A stretch of DNA of 30,275 bases from NCBI GenBank assembly GCA_003427395.1, contig BFEA01000150.1, positions 1,307,056-1,337,330 on the forward strand. The letters run 5' to 3'. Origin of the DNA: Chara braunii (Eukaryota > Streptophyta > Charophyceae > Charales > Characeae). The position numbers and the translations under genes were made by a program. Of the stretch, positions 1 through 8,721 are shown piece after piece; the stretch's first letter is position 1, and the number at the start of each line of letters is the position of its first letter. The notes below the pieces were generated by a model. It was not told the DNA's origin. It worked only from the letters and a program-made list of their open reading frames with translations, and made no database searches.

Positions 1-235
1 CCTTCTCAGTCTAAGTCTACTTCCGGGTCTCCTACGGGACTACCATGAGTCTGAAGGATGGTTACGAGTTCTGATAGCATTGGAGACAGCGACATTGGGA
101 TTACAGGTTGAGGACTATTTGTGGGATCTGATTTCATCTTCCTCCGGAGATGTACTTGACATTGTGAGATCGATATCTGAGACACTGTGAGGCATTGTAT
201 TCGCGACATTTCGGATTTTCGTTACCTCTGACATT

Positions 236-243
236 TCATCCGT

Positions 244-275
<32 letters not shown>

Positions 276-356
276 GGCCCCTGCGCAAGGATGACACGCA
301 TAAATCGAGAAATGGTCCAAATTTTCTTTTTTAGAACCAAAAAAAAAAAAAAAAAA
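236..356 (+). pseudogene. U6 snRNA retrocopy, 5'-truncated, with poly(A) tail
   Basis: From 236 the sequence follows plant U6 spliceosomal RNA almost base for base to about 324, including the ACAGAGA-box region, the AGC-containing catalytic segment and the AAATCGAGAAATGGTCC 3' part. The normal 5' stem-loop is missing: the bases before 236 do not resemble it. The U6 body is followed by a T-rich stretch, a short AGAACC and 18 A residues (339-356). No TATA box or upstream sequence element of a plant Pol III snRNA promoter is visible in the preceding 100 bp. 5' truncation plus an encoded A tail is the usual mark of LINE-mediated retrotransposition, and LINEs are abundant in this window. I saw no convincing target-site duplication. 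An expressed gene is unlikely. Confidence 0.85.
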
Positions 357-653
357 CTATCTTTGGAAACATTGAGTTGACGTCATCTTCCCTCTCCTCC
401 TCCCTTCGTCTCTCTCCTCCCTCCATTCGTCTGTGGATGATCTCAGACCCTGGCCTTTCGTCTATGTCTAAGGCCAGGGCTTTCACACCCCTGATGAATG
501 CTTGAGAGTGTTCTATTGCAGTCCGAGTCAGGTCCGAGTCAGTCCAAGGTATCTCAAGTCTTCCGCTTGCATTCGTATTAACTCTGTCTTATCTGGTCGG
601 TTCTGGGAATCTGCGCCATACTTATGACTGTGTTTCACGAGTATGCAACAGTT
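357..653 (+). other. possible 3' part of a 5' LTR
   Basis: No coding potential. The stretch lies immediately upstream of a tRNA-type primer-binding site and ends in GCAACA, which is where a 5' LTR would end. The start of such an LTR and a matching 3' LTR were not found in the window, so the call rests on position only. A pyrimidine-rich run (about 389-430) and a direct repeat of CCGAGTCAG near 520-545 are the only visible features. Confidence 0.3.
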
Positions 654-665
654 TGGTATCGGAGC
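654..665 (+). other. primer-binding site (initiator tRNA-Met type)
   Basis: TGGTATCGGAGC matches the plant LTR-retrotransposon primer-binding site TGGTATCAGAGC except for one base. That site is complementary to the 3' end of initiator tRNA-Met. It precedes the plus-strand Gypsy gag by about 1.2 kb, so the leader would be long but possible. The same variant recurs on the other strand at 14752-14763. Confidence 0.6.
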
Positions 666-688
666 AGACCAGCATTGGATGACTCACC

Positions 689-731
<43 letters not shown>
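689..731 (+). repeat. (ATTG)n microsatellite
   Basis: About eleven uninterrupted tetranucleotide units, beginning some 24 bp downstream of the primer-binding site. Confidence 0.95.
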
Positions 732-1242
732 ATCACACCTGTACTCTGTTATCATTAAAATCGCAAGTTGCAAATTTTCTTCTTTTTCTTGTACTCAGTG
801 CTACTCACATAGTAATTAGGTCGTTAAATTATAATTTTAGGTTTTGCGACTTTTTCTCCATATTGCGCAAATTAGGGAATCACTAATTACGAGTAACCTA
901 ATTAGCGCTAATTAGGGTTAGTCCTAACCTAATCTAAACGGCTTATCAACCTATGGGAAGTAAGTGCCAGCCAGGCACCACGCCAGTAAAAGCAGATCGG
1001 GCCTGAGCACGGCCACATTCAAACTAAAACTTCACGGGACTTTCACTTTTTGCAAAACGCATCTTTTATTGCAGTTAAAGGGTGAATCTTTCTAGCAAAT
1101 TGTGTATCTTCCTACTACCATTCATCTTCTACTTACTTAGTGACCTCGTGATGATGCTAAATGCTCCCGATTAAATTTCGTGAAATTATTAAAGTTATGT
1201 TTAACTGTTTTAACTTGCTTAAACTTTATTCATTTGTATTTG
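732..1242. other. AT-rich non-coding leader
   Basis: No gene seen. The stretch is increasingly AT-rich and has short repeats of CTAATTA/AATTAG between about 815 and 915. It would form part of the long untranslated leader of the Gypsy element if the primer-binding site at 654 belongs to it. Confidence 0.4.
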
Positions 1243-1348
1243 TGCAAATTTAAATATTCTTTAATTAAATATTTAACTTTTGCAAAATTAATTATTGCAA
1301 ATTTAAATATTCTTTCATTAAATATTTAATCTTTTGCCAAAATTAAAT
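1243..1348 (+). repeat. 53-bp tandem duplication, AT-rich
   Basis: Two head-to-tail copies (1243-1295 and 1296-1348), each starting TGCAAATTTAAATATTCTTT and differing at only a few positions. It lies in the AT-rich part of the Gypsy leader. Confidence 0.85.
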
Positions 1349-1556
1349 TTTATTAATTCATATTTTTCTGATTAAAATTTATTGAATTTCTCAAAATTCG
1401 AAATTTTCATGGGGGAGGGATTTTTTTTTTTCTCTTTTGATTAGTGTCAAATTGCGCGGTCAGGGGAGAAACGGACTGTCTGTGCATTGTTTGCCTCTCT
1501 GCTCTTCCTCCAACCCTACCTTTCTCTCTCTCCTCCTCTCGGTACGGCAGTCTCCG

Positions 1557-1718
1557 GCCACGTCAGCATTGTGCCACATCAGCAGCGGGCCACGAACGCA
1601 GATTGCCACATCAGCCGCGTGCCACCTCAGCGTGCCACGACAGCCGAGTGCCCGGTCAACAGCGGCCACCTCAGCAGTGCCATATCAGCAGGTGCCACCT
1701 CAGCGGTGACACGTCAGC
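1557..1718 (+). repeat. eleven tandem copies of a GCCACNTCAGC motif
   Basis: Degenerate copies of GCCACNTCAGC start at 1557, 1573, 1589, 1605, 1621, 1634, 1650, 1665, 1679, 1694 and 1708. The first five are spaced exactly 16 bp apart, the rest 13-16 bp. Several copies contain CCACGTCA or ACACGTCA, an ACGT core of the kind plant bZIP factors bind. The array ends about 120 bp before the gag start codon, so a role in driving the retrotransposon is plausible but inferred. Confidence 0.85.
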
Positions 1719-1841
1719 AGCAGACGAAGACCAGAGTACTTAATGCACCGCAATCAATGACTGGCGGAGCGCGGATCCGCAGGAACCAAGCCCCAACAGG
1801 GACCTAAGACACCTCGGATCCCGCGCAGGCGACGCACGACC

Positions 1842-3314
1842 ATGGCCGCTACCGCTGACGTCAATTCACAAACCAGCCCCAAGAGGCCGGTTACCCCTCC
1901 TGTCCTAGTTCAGCAGGCTGAGGAACCGCTACTAGCGTTTCTCAAACGTCCCCAGCTCTACTCGGAGACCACGGCAGCTGAACTCAGCAAAAGGGAAGAG
2001 GAGGAAGGCGCCCGCCAGCAGGAAATTCAACGCCAGCTGGCAGAGGCAGAGGCAGCGCGTCAGCAGGCCGCAGCAGAAGCTGCAGCAGCCACACGGTTGC
2101 AACGCAGCAGGCCGAGGCAAGTCAAAACCAAGCTCGTTACCAAGCCACGATGGACCTTGCACGAGACGAAGCCAGGTACGGCAGGCTACTTCGACGACAG
2201 CCAAGCAACCGAAGAATGGGAAGAGCCGGCCGAGGAAGAAAGCGACAAGGAAGTTACAACAATATTGATGGAAAACCTGCTATACACATGCAACTGGCAG
2301 CAACGCGAACTACTGCCCATGCTGCAGATCTTCATCCGCTACGAAACAACGTTTCGAACGCAGGAACAGAAGATCACCGCCTTGCAGAACGCGAACCGCC
2401 AGCAGCAGGCCATCAACGACCAACTACAGACCGATAACAGCACAGGGTTGGCACGATTGTCTGCAGTTGAGTCATGGGGCCGTGCAGTAGCAGACTGCAG
2501 CCCAGCTTTGGCCACGCAGGCCAAGCAACTCGAAGAGCGGATCAACCACGTGGTCGCATCCCTCGGCGACATCAGCAAGTTTGCTGGAGCATCGACAGTC
2601 AGCAATCAGTTTCAGATGCTCAGCGACCGCGTTCAGCAACGACCGGCCGCTGTCGCCAAGGAATGGAAGATGCCAAACTTCAAGATCGAGAAGTTTGACG
2701 ACTACCACAAGACCGATCCATTGCAATGGTGGATGGCGTTCAACGCGGAGGCGGATGTACATCACACCCCCGCACTACGGCGGCTTGATGCACTCTACCT
2801 CCAACTCATCGGAGGGGCGCAGGCTTTCATGACCCACATGGCCGTGACGTTGGAGTGCACCATCGCCACCCTCCACACTAAGATTACGTGGGAGGAATTC
2901 GAGAAGAAATGGAAGACCCGGTTCATGGTCAGCAACGACAAACGTCACGCCTTGAACAAGATCTTTTGCATGTTTCAAGGCCAGCAACCTTCACGGGAGT
3001 GGTTGACAGAGTGGCAGAAACTTGTCGCCACCCCGGAGTTGAACTTACCGTTCGATGCAATCTGGGCCGAATTTTTCGCTCGGTCACGCGACGCTTTGAC
3101 AGCTGCGCTGGGCAGTGAATTCCAGTATGAGACCTTTGATGACATGATCTCAAAGGTACAAGAACTAATCCAAGGTAACCAACGCACGGCCAACGAGGCC
3201 CGCCAACAACCCGGTTATGTGGAGAAAGGCAAAGGTCAACGGACGCCGCAAGTCGCTGCAGTCCAGCAAGGACCAAGTGAGGACCACGCAGCCGCGTCTA
3301 CATCAAGTGACTGA
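1842..3314 (+). pseudogene. gag: Ty3/Gypsy Gag (capsid part), ended by an in-frame TGA
   Basis: This encodes a 490-residue retrotransposon Gag, the structural protein of the virus-like particle. The ATG sits in a good plant context (ACCATGGCC). Residues about 45-95 are an alanine/glutamine/glutamate-rich, probably coiled-coil segment. Residues about 280-450 carry the retrotransposon-gag fold, recognisable from an F-D-x-x-x-x-x-D-P-x-x-W-W start and a W-x-x-F-x-x-x-W-x-x-R-F block. The frame stops at TGA 3312-3314, but the same frame continues without shift into a zinc-knuckle segment. The TGA is therefore probably a point mutation (CGA to TGA would be one C-to-T change) rather than the natural end. 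Readthrough is the alternative. Confidence 0.85.
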
Positions 3315-3557
3315 GATGTGGCGGCAACGATACCACCGCAACACTCACGACCCCGAGGGGGAAAACAGAAGGCGAAACCAGCGCCGACGGATGGAGCACG
3401 ACAGGCACCATGGACGAAATTCAGTATCACCGAAGACATGTTCAAGCTGAGGCAGAAATGGGGATGCTGTTTTTGGTGCAACAGCACCAAACACATCACT
3501 AGCACATGCCTCAACAAGGACAATGAAAATGTCAAGCATCCGAGCTCGGGAAACTGA
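3315..3557 (+). pseudogene. Gag nucleocapsid segment with CCHC zinc knuckle
   Basis: This continues the gag reading frame after its TGA. A basic, proline- and lysine-rich stretch leads to C-F-W-C-N-S-T-K-H-I-T-S-T-C, a C-x2-C-x4-H-x4-C retroviral zinc knuckle that binds the element's RNA. The frame ends at TGA 3555-3557. The protease frame (shifted by -1) is already open from 3527, giving about a 30-base overlap. That is compatible with a programmed -1 frameshift or with simple indel decay. Confidence 0.8.
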
Positions 3558-4381
3558 GCACCGCGGGAAGTGCAGCGACATCACTTCCCAATCCGCCGGA
3601 GTCGGCTGCCTTGCTAGCAGTCTCTCTCACATCCGGGGATGATGCGGTAGTCGCAAGTTCTCGCATCGATTTTGAGAACTATGTTGTCGAGCTGGTCCCA
3701 CCGTTGAACCAGCCTCTCCACGTGCAAGATTCAAGCACATGCGCGGTAGTTCCGCCGTCGGACAACGAACCGGTTGCTTCGCCAGCCCTTCTATCGGAGG
3801 ACCTGTCAACTTGGGCGAGACTTGAGGAACTTGACCCGTTGACGGTTGAGGACTTCCAATGGTTGCCTCTTCCCTCCACCGGTTCTTTGCCAACATTGCA
3901 TCGCAACGCCTTAATGGCACATTTGCGCGAATACTTGCACGTTGCAGTACCACCTCCGTCGACGGACGGCGGAGTAGCGGTTGTTGACCTTCATAACTAT
4001 CTTGCAAAGATCGACCGCGAGTACGCAACGCAACGGTACGTCGACATCGACGCACCGCTCCTCTACATCAGCATTCAGATCGGAAAGGCGACCTGCAGTG
4101 CCTTGATCGATTGTGGAGCGACTCGCAACTACATCAGCCAAGACTTCATGACACACGTCGGGCTTGGCCCGTGCGTTCGAAAGAAAAGTCAGCCTACGCA
4201 CGTCACGTTGGCCGATGGTCACACGCAAAAGTCAATCGACCGATGCGTTGACTCGGTGCCCGTGTACTTTGCCCCACTAGGATGCGAGGCCGTGGCTTTC
4301 GACATATTGGACACCAAGTTTGATATGATCCTCGGCATGTCGTGGCTGCAATGCGAAGACCATCCGGTGAATTTATATTGA
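3527..4381 (+). pseudogene. Gypsy protease (retropepsin-like) region of Pol
   Basis: The frame is open from 3527; the first likely initiation codon is near 3611, but translation would normally come by frameshift from gag. The N-terminal ~140 residues are a poorly conserved linker. The protease core lies around residues 150-250 counted from 3611. L-I-D-C-G-A-T-R-N-Y-I-S is the aspartic protease active site (D-C-G in place of the common D-S/T-G), and D-M-I-L-G-M-S-W-L is the conserved C-terminal block. The frame is closed by TGA 4379-4381, yet homology to the Pol linker continues in the same frame, so this stop also looks acquired. The protein would cleave the Gag-Pol precursor inside the particle. 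Confidence 0.8.
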
Positions 4382-4641
4382 CGCACCGTTCACGTTCGTG
4401 ATCGGCGTGGCGAACTAGTCCCGTGTACGGTGCCGCTTCCTCATCCTTCGATTGGTTGTCACGTGGTCTCCGCGGCGAGCATTCGCCAATCCATCCGGCG
4501 GAACGACATCGAGGAGATGGGCATATGTTTTCTTCACACCCTCCCACCCGGTGATCAGCCCAAGACGGATACGTCGGACCCACGTATCATTGAGTTGTTG
4601 GACAGCTATGAGGATGTCTTCCAAGCTCCCGCCGGAGTCAT
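4382..4641 (+). pseudogene. Gypsy Pol linker between protease and reverse transcriptase
   Basis: This continues the protease frame directly after its stop (T-V-H-V-R-D-R-R-G). It ends in the D-S-Y-E-D-V-F-Q block that precedes reverse transcriptase in Gypsy elements. Around 4635-4645 the homology jumps to the next frame (E-L-T-L-E-D-G-I-I-P-P, then the R-M-S-E-E-E-L start of reverse transcriptase), so a small indel lies here. Confidence 0.7.
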
Positions 4642-5631
4642 ACCGAACTCACTCTCGAGGACGGCATCATACCTCCGCGCGGATGTATCTGTCGCATGAG
4701 CGAAGAGGAGCTTCAAGTGCTTCGGGCACAACTAGACGACCTCTTGGCCATGGGCTGGATTCGCCCTAGCTATTCGTCATACGGTGCTCCCGTTCTCTTC
4801 GTCCGGAAGAAGAACAAGGACCTTCGTTTGTGCATCGACTATCGAAAACTTAACGCGCAAACGATCAAGAACGCTGACCCTCTCCCTCGGATCGATGATC
4901 TTCTCGAGCGACTAGGCGGCACCAAGTACTTCTCGAAGCTTGACCTCAAGCCCGGATATCACCAGATCGAGATCCAGCCAAGAGATCGGTACAAAACCGC
5001 ATTCAAGACGCGGTATGGGCACTTTGAGTGGATCGTCATGCCTTTCGGTCTCACCAATGCCCCGACTACTTTCCAAGCGACTATGACGACGGAATTCCGC
5101 GACCTGCTCGACCGTGCTGTACTTATTTACCTTGATGATATCTTGGTTTATAGTCGGACGCTGTACGAGCACCTCGAGCACCTTCGTGCCGTTTTGGAGC
5201 GGCTCCGTATCGCCAAGTACAAGGCAAATCGTGACAAGTGCGAGTTTGTCCAGCAAGAGTTGGAGTACTTGGGTCATTACGTTACGTCGCAAGGCATTCG
5301 TACGCTCGCGGACAAAGTACAAGCCATTCAAGATTGGTCGGACCTCAAGTGTACTACCGACGTCCGCTCCTTTCTCGACTTAGCATCGTATTGCATGCGC
5401 TTCATCAAAGGATTTCAGCGGATCGTTGCACAATTGTTGCGACTTCAGTCCCCCTTGGTGCCCTTCGAGTTCAACGACGAAGCCCGGCACGCGTTCCATA
5501 TGTTGAAGACGACTTTGCTCCAAGCTCCCGTCTTAAGCATCTATGGCCCAACCTTGCCTACCAAAGTGACTACAGACGCTTCCGGCTACGACATTGGTGT
5601 GGTTTTGGAACAGCATGACGACACAGACTAG
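4642..5631 (+). pseudogene. Ty3/Gypsy reverse transcriptase, ended by an in-frame TAG
   Basis: Reverse transcriptase copies element RNA to DNA inside the particle. The frame carries all palm and finger blocks in order: L-R-L-C-I-D-Y-R-K-L-N, F-S-K-L-D-L-K-P-G-Y-H-Q-I, F-K-T-R-Y-G-H-F-E-W-x-V-M-P-F-G-L-T-N-A-P, and the catalytic Y-L-D-D-I-L-V-Y-S near 5127-5155. The thumb/connection follows, then the start of RNase H (T-D-A-S-G-Y near 5571-5588). The TAG at 5629-5631 stands where related elements have tryptophan before H-P-V-E-Y-F-S, so a TGG-to-TAG change is likely. The ATG at 4696 is internal to the homologous frame and is probably not a natural start. Confidence 0.9.
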
Positions 5632-5709
5632 CATCCGGTTGAGTACTTCAGCCAAAAGGTGCCGCCCATCAACACTCTTGATGCGAGGAAGAAGGAACTG
5701 CTAGCTTTT
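5632..5709 (+). pseudogene. truncated Gypsy RNase H stub
   Basis: In frame with the reverse transcriptase after its TAG, the sequence reads H-P-V-E-Y-F-S-Q-K-V-P-P-I-N and then K-K-E-L-L-A-F-I, a canonical RNase H segment. Homology ends abruptly at about 5709. The rest of RNase H, the integrase and the 3' LTR are not found in the window. The element was either cut by an insertion or lost its 3' half. Confidence 0.75.
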
Positions 5710-7080
5710 ATCACCGAAAACCACCCACCCCAAATTTTCAAATTTTGATTTTTTTTTTGGATAGGGTGATAGTGGCTGACGTGCGCAGGCGGCGCACGCA
5801 CCCCCACCTGGCCCTGGTGCAGCTGAGGGCAAACTCGGCCGCGCTGTCGAGCGCATTGGTCCGGCGCCGCACAAGGCAGCGCGGGACCCTCCCGGCCGCG
5901 TCACGCAAGAGTTAGTTTGGATCCTCATCGCGAATGTACACGGAGCTTCCGCAAGCCGCTCCGGCCGAGTGCGCCAACCATACCTCTCGCGAGCCCCTAC
6001 GACAGGACAGGGGCTACGCGAGGCACGACTTAACTCCACCTTACAGGAGTTGTCACCTCCCTTCGGTGGGCATATCCCCGTCGAGCTACCAGTCCACAGT
6101 ATGAAAGTTGAACAGTTGCAATCGCAGAGGTGGACCAGCCGAGGGCGTTTCTCGTTCGCTGTTGCATAGGGGGTACGCGTGGTATTACTCCTCTATCGGA
6201 CCCGTATGCGAACCAAGACCTTGGGGGGCTGAAGTCCCAAGCGCGGTCCGTCGTCGGTCGACTACGACGTATCCCAATCACCACGCGCACACTACTCTGG
6301 TAACATACAGCAAAAGCACACACACACGCACCATACATATACAGAGCGACACCAGACGAACAAACGCGACAACACTCATAGTCCCTTAGTGGCCGTCCCA
6401 TAACTCTCCGATGCGGAAGTCGGATAGGCGTCGCGCGCGAGGCTTACTATAAGACCGCACGGCCATAAGGCTTACTCATACTGACTCGCAATGCAAGCAT
6501 ACACAAGTGGTCGCAATGATGGCGTACTATGAAGTAACCATACTCACGCGGTCCTCGTTAATCTCGAGGGTCGCATTCGACACTCAAGTGTCGGCTGACA
6601 CTCGCCTTGAGGGTTAATCTCTCGAAGCTGGACAACCGCCAAGTGCGGTTGAAAACCACACCCTCTTCTGCACCCTGCGGAAAGTGGGTGGTACACAGGT
6701 TCATACCTGTGGTGGCAATTGTCTCTTATGGCCCTGGAGTCCAGCTCCATCACCTAGGGCCCGAAAAGAAGTCAAGGGGTTTGACTTTGACGGCTGCCAC
6801 GGATTACAACGTCCAACTATCATAACTCTTAAAAAACAAAAATAGGTCGAGGGCCTCCCTATCCCAAAATCACAACCTTGGGTAACCTTTTGGACTGGCA
6901 CCAGCGGCCTATACTGATCCGGAACACTCATGCATATATACGAATCCCTTGATCCCATAACTCGAGACACTAGGACGGTGAAACGTCGTGCGCAGGACTT
7001 TGATATAAAGTTGCGCGGTTGCAAGCCTGTCCTACATCAACCAGCGATGCCAGTCATACGCGGTAATCGCAGTTTCGGCC
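5710..7080. other. non-coding stretch rich in short hairpins
   Basis: No gene recognised; open frames here are short and without motifs. GC-rich at first, then mixed. Clear inverted repeats: 5986-5998 with 6009-6022 (13 bp, one bulge); 6578-6593 (7-bp arms); 6694-6711 (CACAGGT, TCAT loop, ACCTGTG). A (CA)-rich patch lies near 6317-6331. It may be part of the minus-strand LTR element whose gag is at 13893-14606, but no LTR pair supports that. Confidence 0.4.
5986..6022. repeat. hairpin, 13-bp stem with one bulge
   Basis: CTCGCGAGCCCCT (5986-5998) pairs with AGGGGCTACGCGAG (6009-6022), with one extra base in the right arm and a 10-nt loop. Confidence 0.7.
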
Positions 7081-7081
7081 T

Positions 7082-7148
7082 CACGATATTGAATGGTTGA
7101 AGGAATATATCGTGAGGGGTTACCCTTCACGATATTGAACCGCTGAAA
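7082..7148. repeat. repeated CACGATATTGAA with inverted partner
   Basis: CACGATATTGAA occurs at about 7082 and again at about 7127, each followed by a similar GTTGAA/GCTGAA. The first also pairs with AATATATCGTGA (about 7103-7114) to form a hairpin. A short local duplication of a palindromic unit. Confidence 0.6.
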
Positions 7149-7838
7149 GACATGTCGTTTAGCCCTCGCGACATTTCTGCCCTTAGGGTTGGGTGTCTCG
7201 ACGGGAAGGGCAGATAGGCTCTGCGCAAGGGAAGGTTCCTTCTCTGCAGATTCTAGGGTCTGGGTTGTCCTGGACAAGGACCTCGAATCCAGGCCCATGA
7301 CTAACGTACGACTAAGAAATCCCTAAGAAGCACACAACGATATAAAGGGGGTTTGCTTTCCTCTCTCGGCCCCAACGCCGATTTTTACCCTTAAGCGAGG
7401 CCCGCTTAGGCCGCACGGACACTCAATATAATTATACACACATATATAGGGGGTAAGTACGTGACGATCACTTCTCACAGTCACAGTGAGATTCCTCACA
7501 ACCATATGTGTATGCGCGGTCGTTAGCAGTCCAATCCAAAATCTGAATCACAACACATACGTGCAATCACATCAAAGAATCAAACAAGAGCCCATGCACT
7601 ACACGGAGTCAACCCCAACCACTCTCTATACTCATAACCCTTGATTTAGCCATGCAAGCCCCAGCCTCCTGCCCAACCAACCATAATTAAATTCTCAGTA
7701 CCTTTGTTAAATGGTCATTCAATAAAAGTTCGGGTCAAAGATTAACAAAACAATAAAATCACCAGGGTTAAAGCCTTTTAGGTTGAGTATTGAGGGTGAA
7801 TTGGAATTGAGTCTTAAACCGACGAATCGACAACCGAG

Positions 7839-7973
7839 CTGTTATCAGTGATAACAGAAGGTGATCCTCAAGGGATCAAGTTGAATCTAGTCCAAGTCTT
7901 GAATCGAGATGATCACGACGACCTGTAACACAAGACAGGTCAATGCCCAGGACTAGGCCTATGAGTCCATGGG
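7839..7973. repeat. four consecutive hairpins
   Basis: Four unrelated inverted repeats follow closely. CTGTTATC/GATAACAG is at 7839-7857 (3-nt loop). TGATCC/GGATCA is at 7862-7878. GACCTGT/ACAGGTC is at 7920-7941. CCCAGGACT/AGTCCATGGG is at about 7947-7973 (one bulge). Their sequences differ, so the shared property is structure rather than a common repeat unit. Confidence 0.65.
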
Positions 7974-8114
7974 GAATAAATTCCATATCACGATCTCACC
8001 CAAGCTTCTGCTAGCTAACTATGTCTAAGTCTACTTCTAAGTCAGTACCTAAAACTCATGGCAGAATCTTCCCTACTCATGATGGATTACCAGAATCGTC
8101 ACCTGTCAAATATA

Positions 8115-8440
8115 GTCTAACTCCCCTAAATTAAAAAAATTTTGGCAACGCTTCCCGTAGAAAAAGTGTCTTTTCAGAATTTATATAACCCAAAATACGG
8201 AACAAAGATAGTCTCTGACTGTCCAAGGTCAAATTTTGTCTAACTCCCTTATTTAGCAAAAAATTGGGCAGCACTTCCTTTAGAAAAGGAGACTTCCCAG
8301 ATTTTTACTAAGCCATGTATGAACTTTAGACAAGTTGAACTTTGAAAAGCCAGAATTTAACTAACTCGTTGGATTTGCAGAAATTTCGGCAGCGCTTCCC
8401 GTAGGAAAAGTGGCTTACCAAGATTTATACAAGCTCAAGT
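8115..8440 (+). repeat. three copies of a ~122-bp repeat
   Basis: Copies begin at about 8115, 8238 and 8359 (spacing 123 and 121). Each has a TCTAACTC-like start, a TTTGGCARCGCTTCCCGTAG-like centre and a CAGATTTATA-like end about 85 bp later. The remaining ~35 bp of each period is more variable. The centre has partial self-complementarity (TCCTTT/AAAGGA in copy 2, CTTCC/GGAAAAG in copy 3). No coding potential. Confidence 0.8.
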
Positions 8441-8721
8441 ACAATAAATGATTTCAGAAAATGCAGAAATTGATCTAAGTAAAAAAAGTTATCACATAAA
8501 ATGCAGGAATTGACACTAACTCCTATCGCTCTAGCACATGGCGAGCCTCTAAAGCAACTACCTGTCAAATTGAAACTCAGACTAAGTAGTGATCTCACTC
8601 AGCCACATGCAAGCCAAACCACAAAGGTAAGTACTCTCATCAACCCAAGTTACCTTCAGCAAACAATAGTTCATAGTCCTTCAATGATTTAACCCATTAT
8701 ACCCTGCTTACATAGGGCATT

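Noticed and set aside
115-297. Shared peptide [14 protein letters not shown] in two open frames (also at 12970-13010)
   Set aside because: The identity is the antisense of the U6 snRNA core in both places, not a protein family.
1400-1440. Polypurine tract and 3' LTR start at GGGGGAGGGA
   Set aside because: It lies upstream of gag in the same element's leader, with a T run after it and no TG start, so it is in the wrong place for a 3' LTR.
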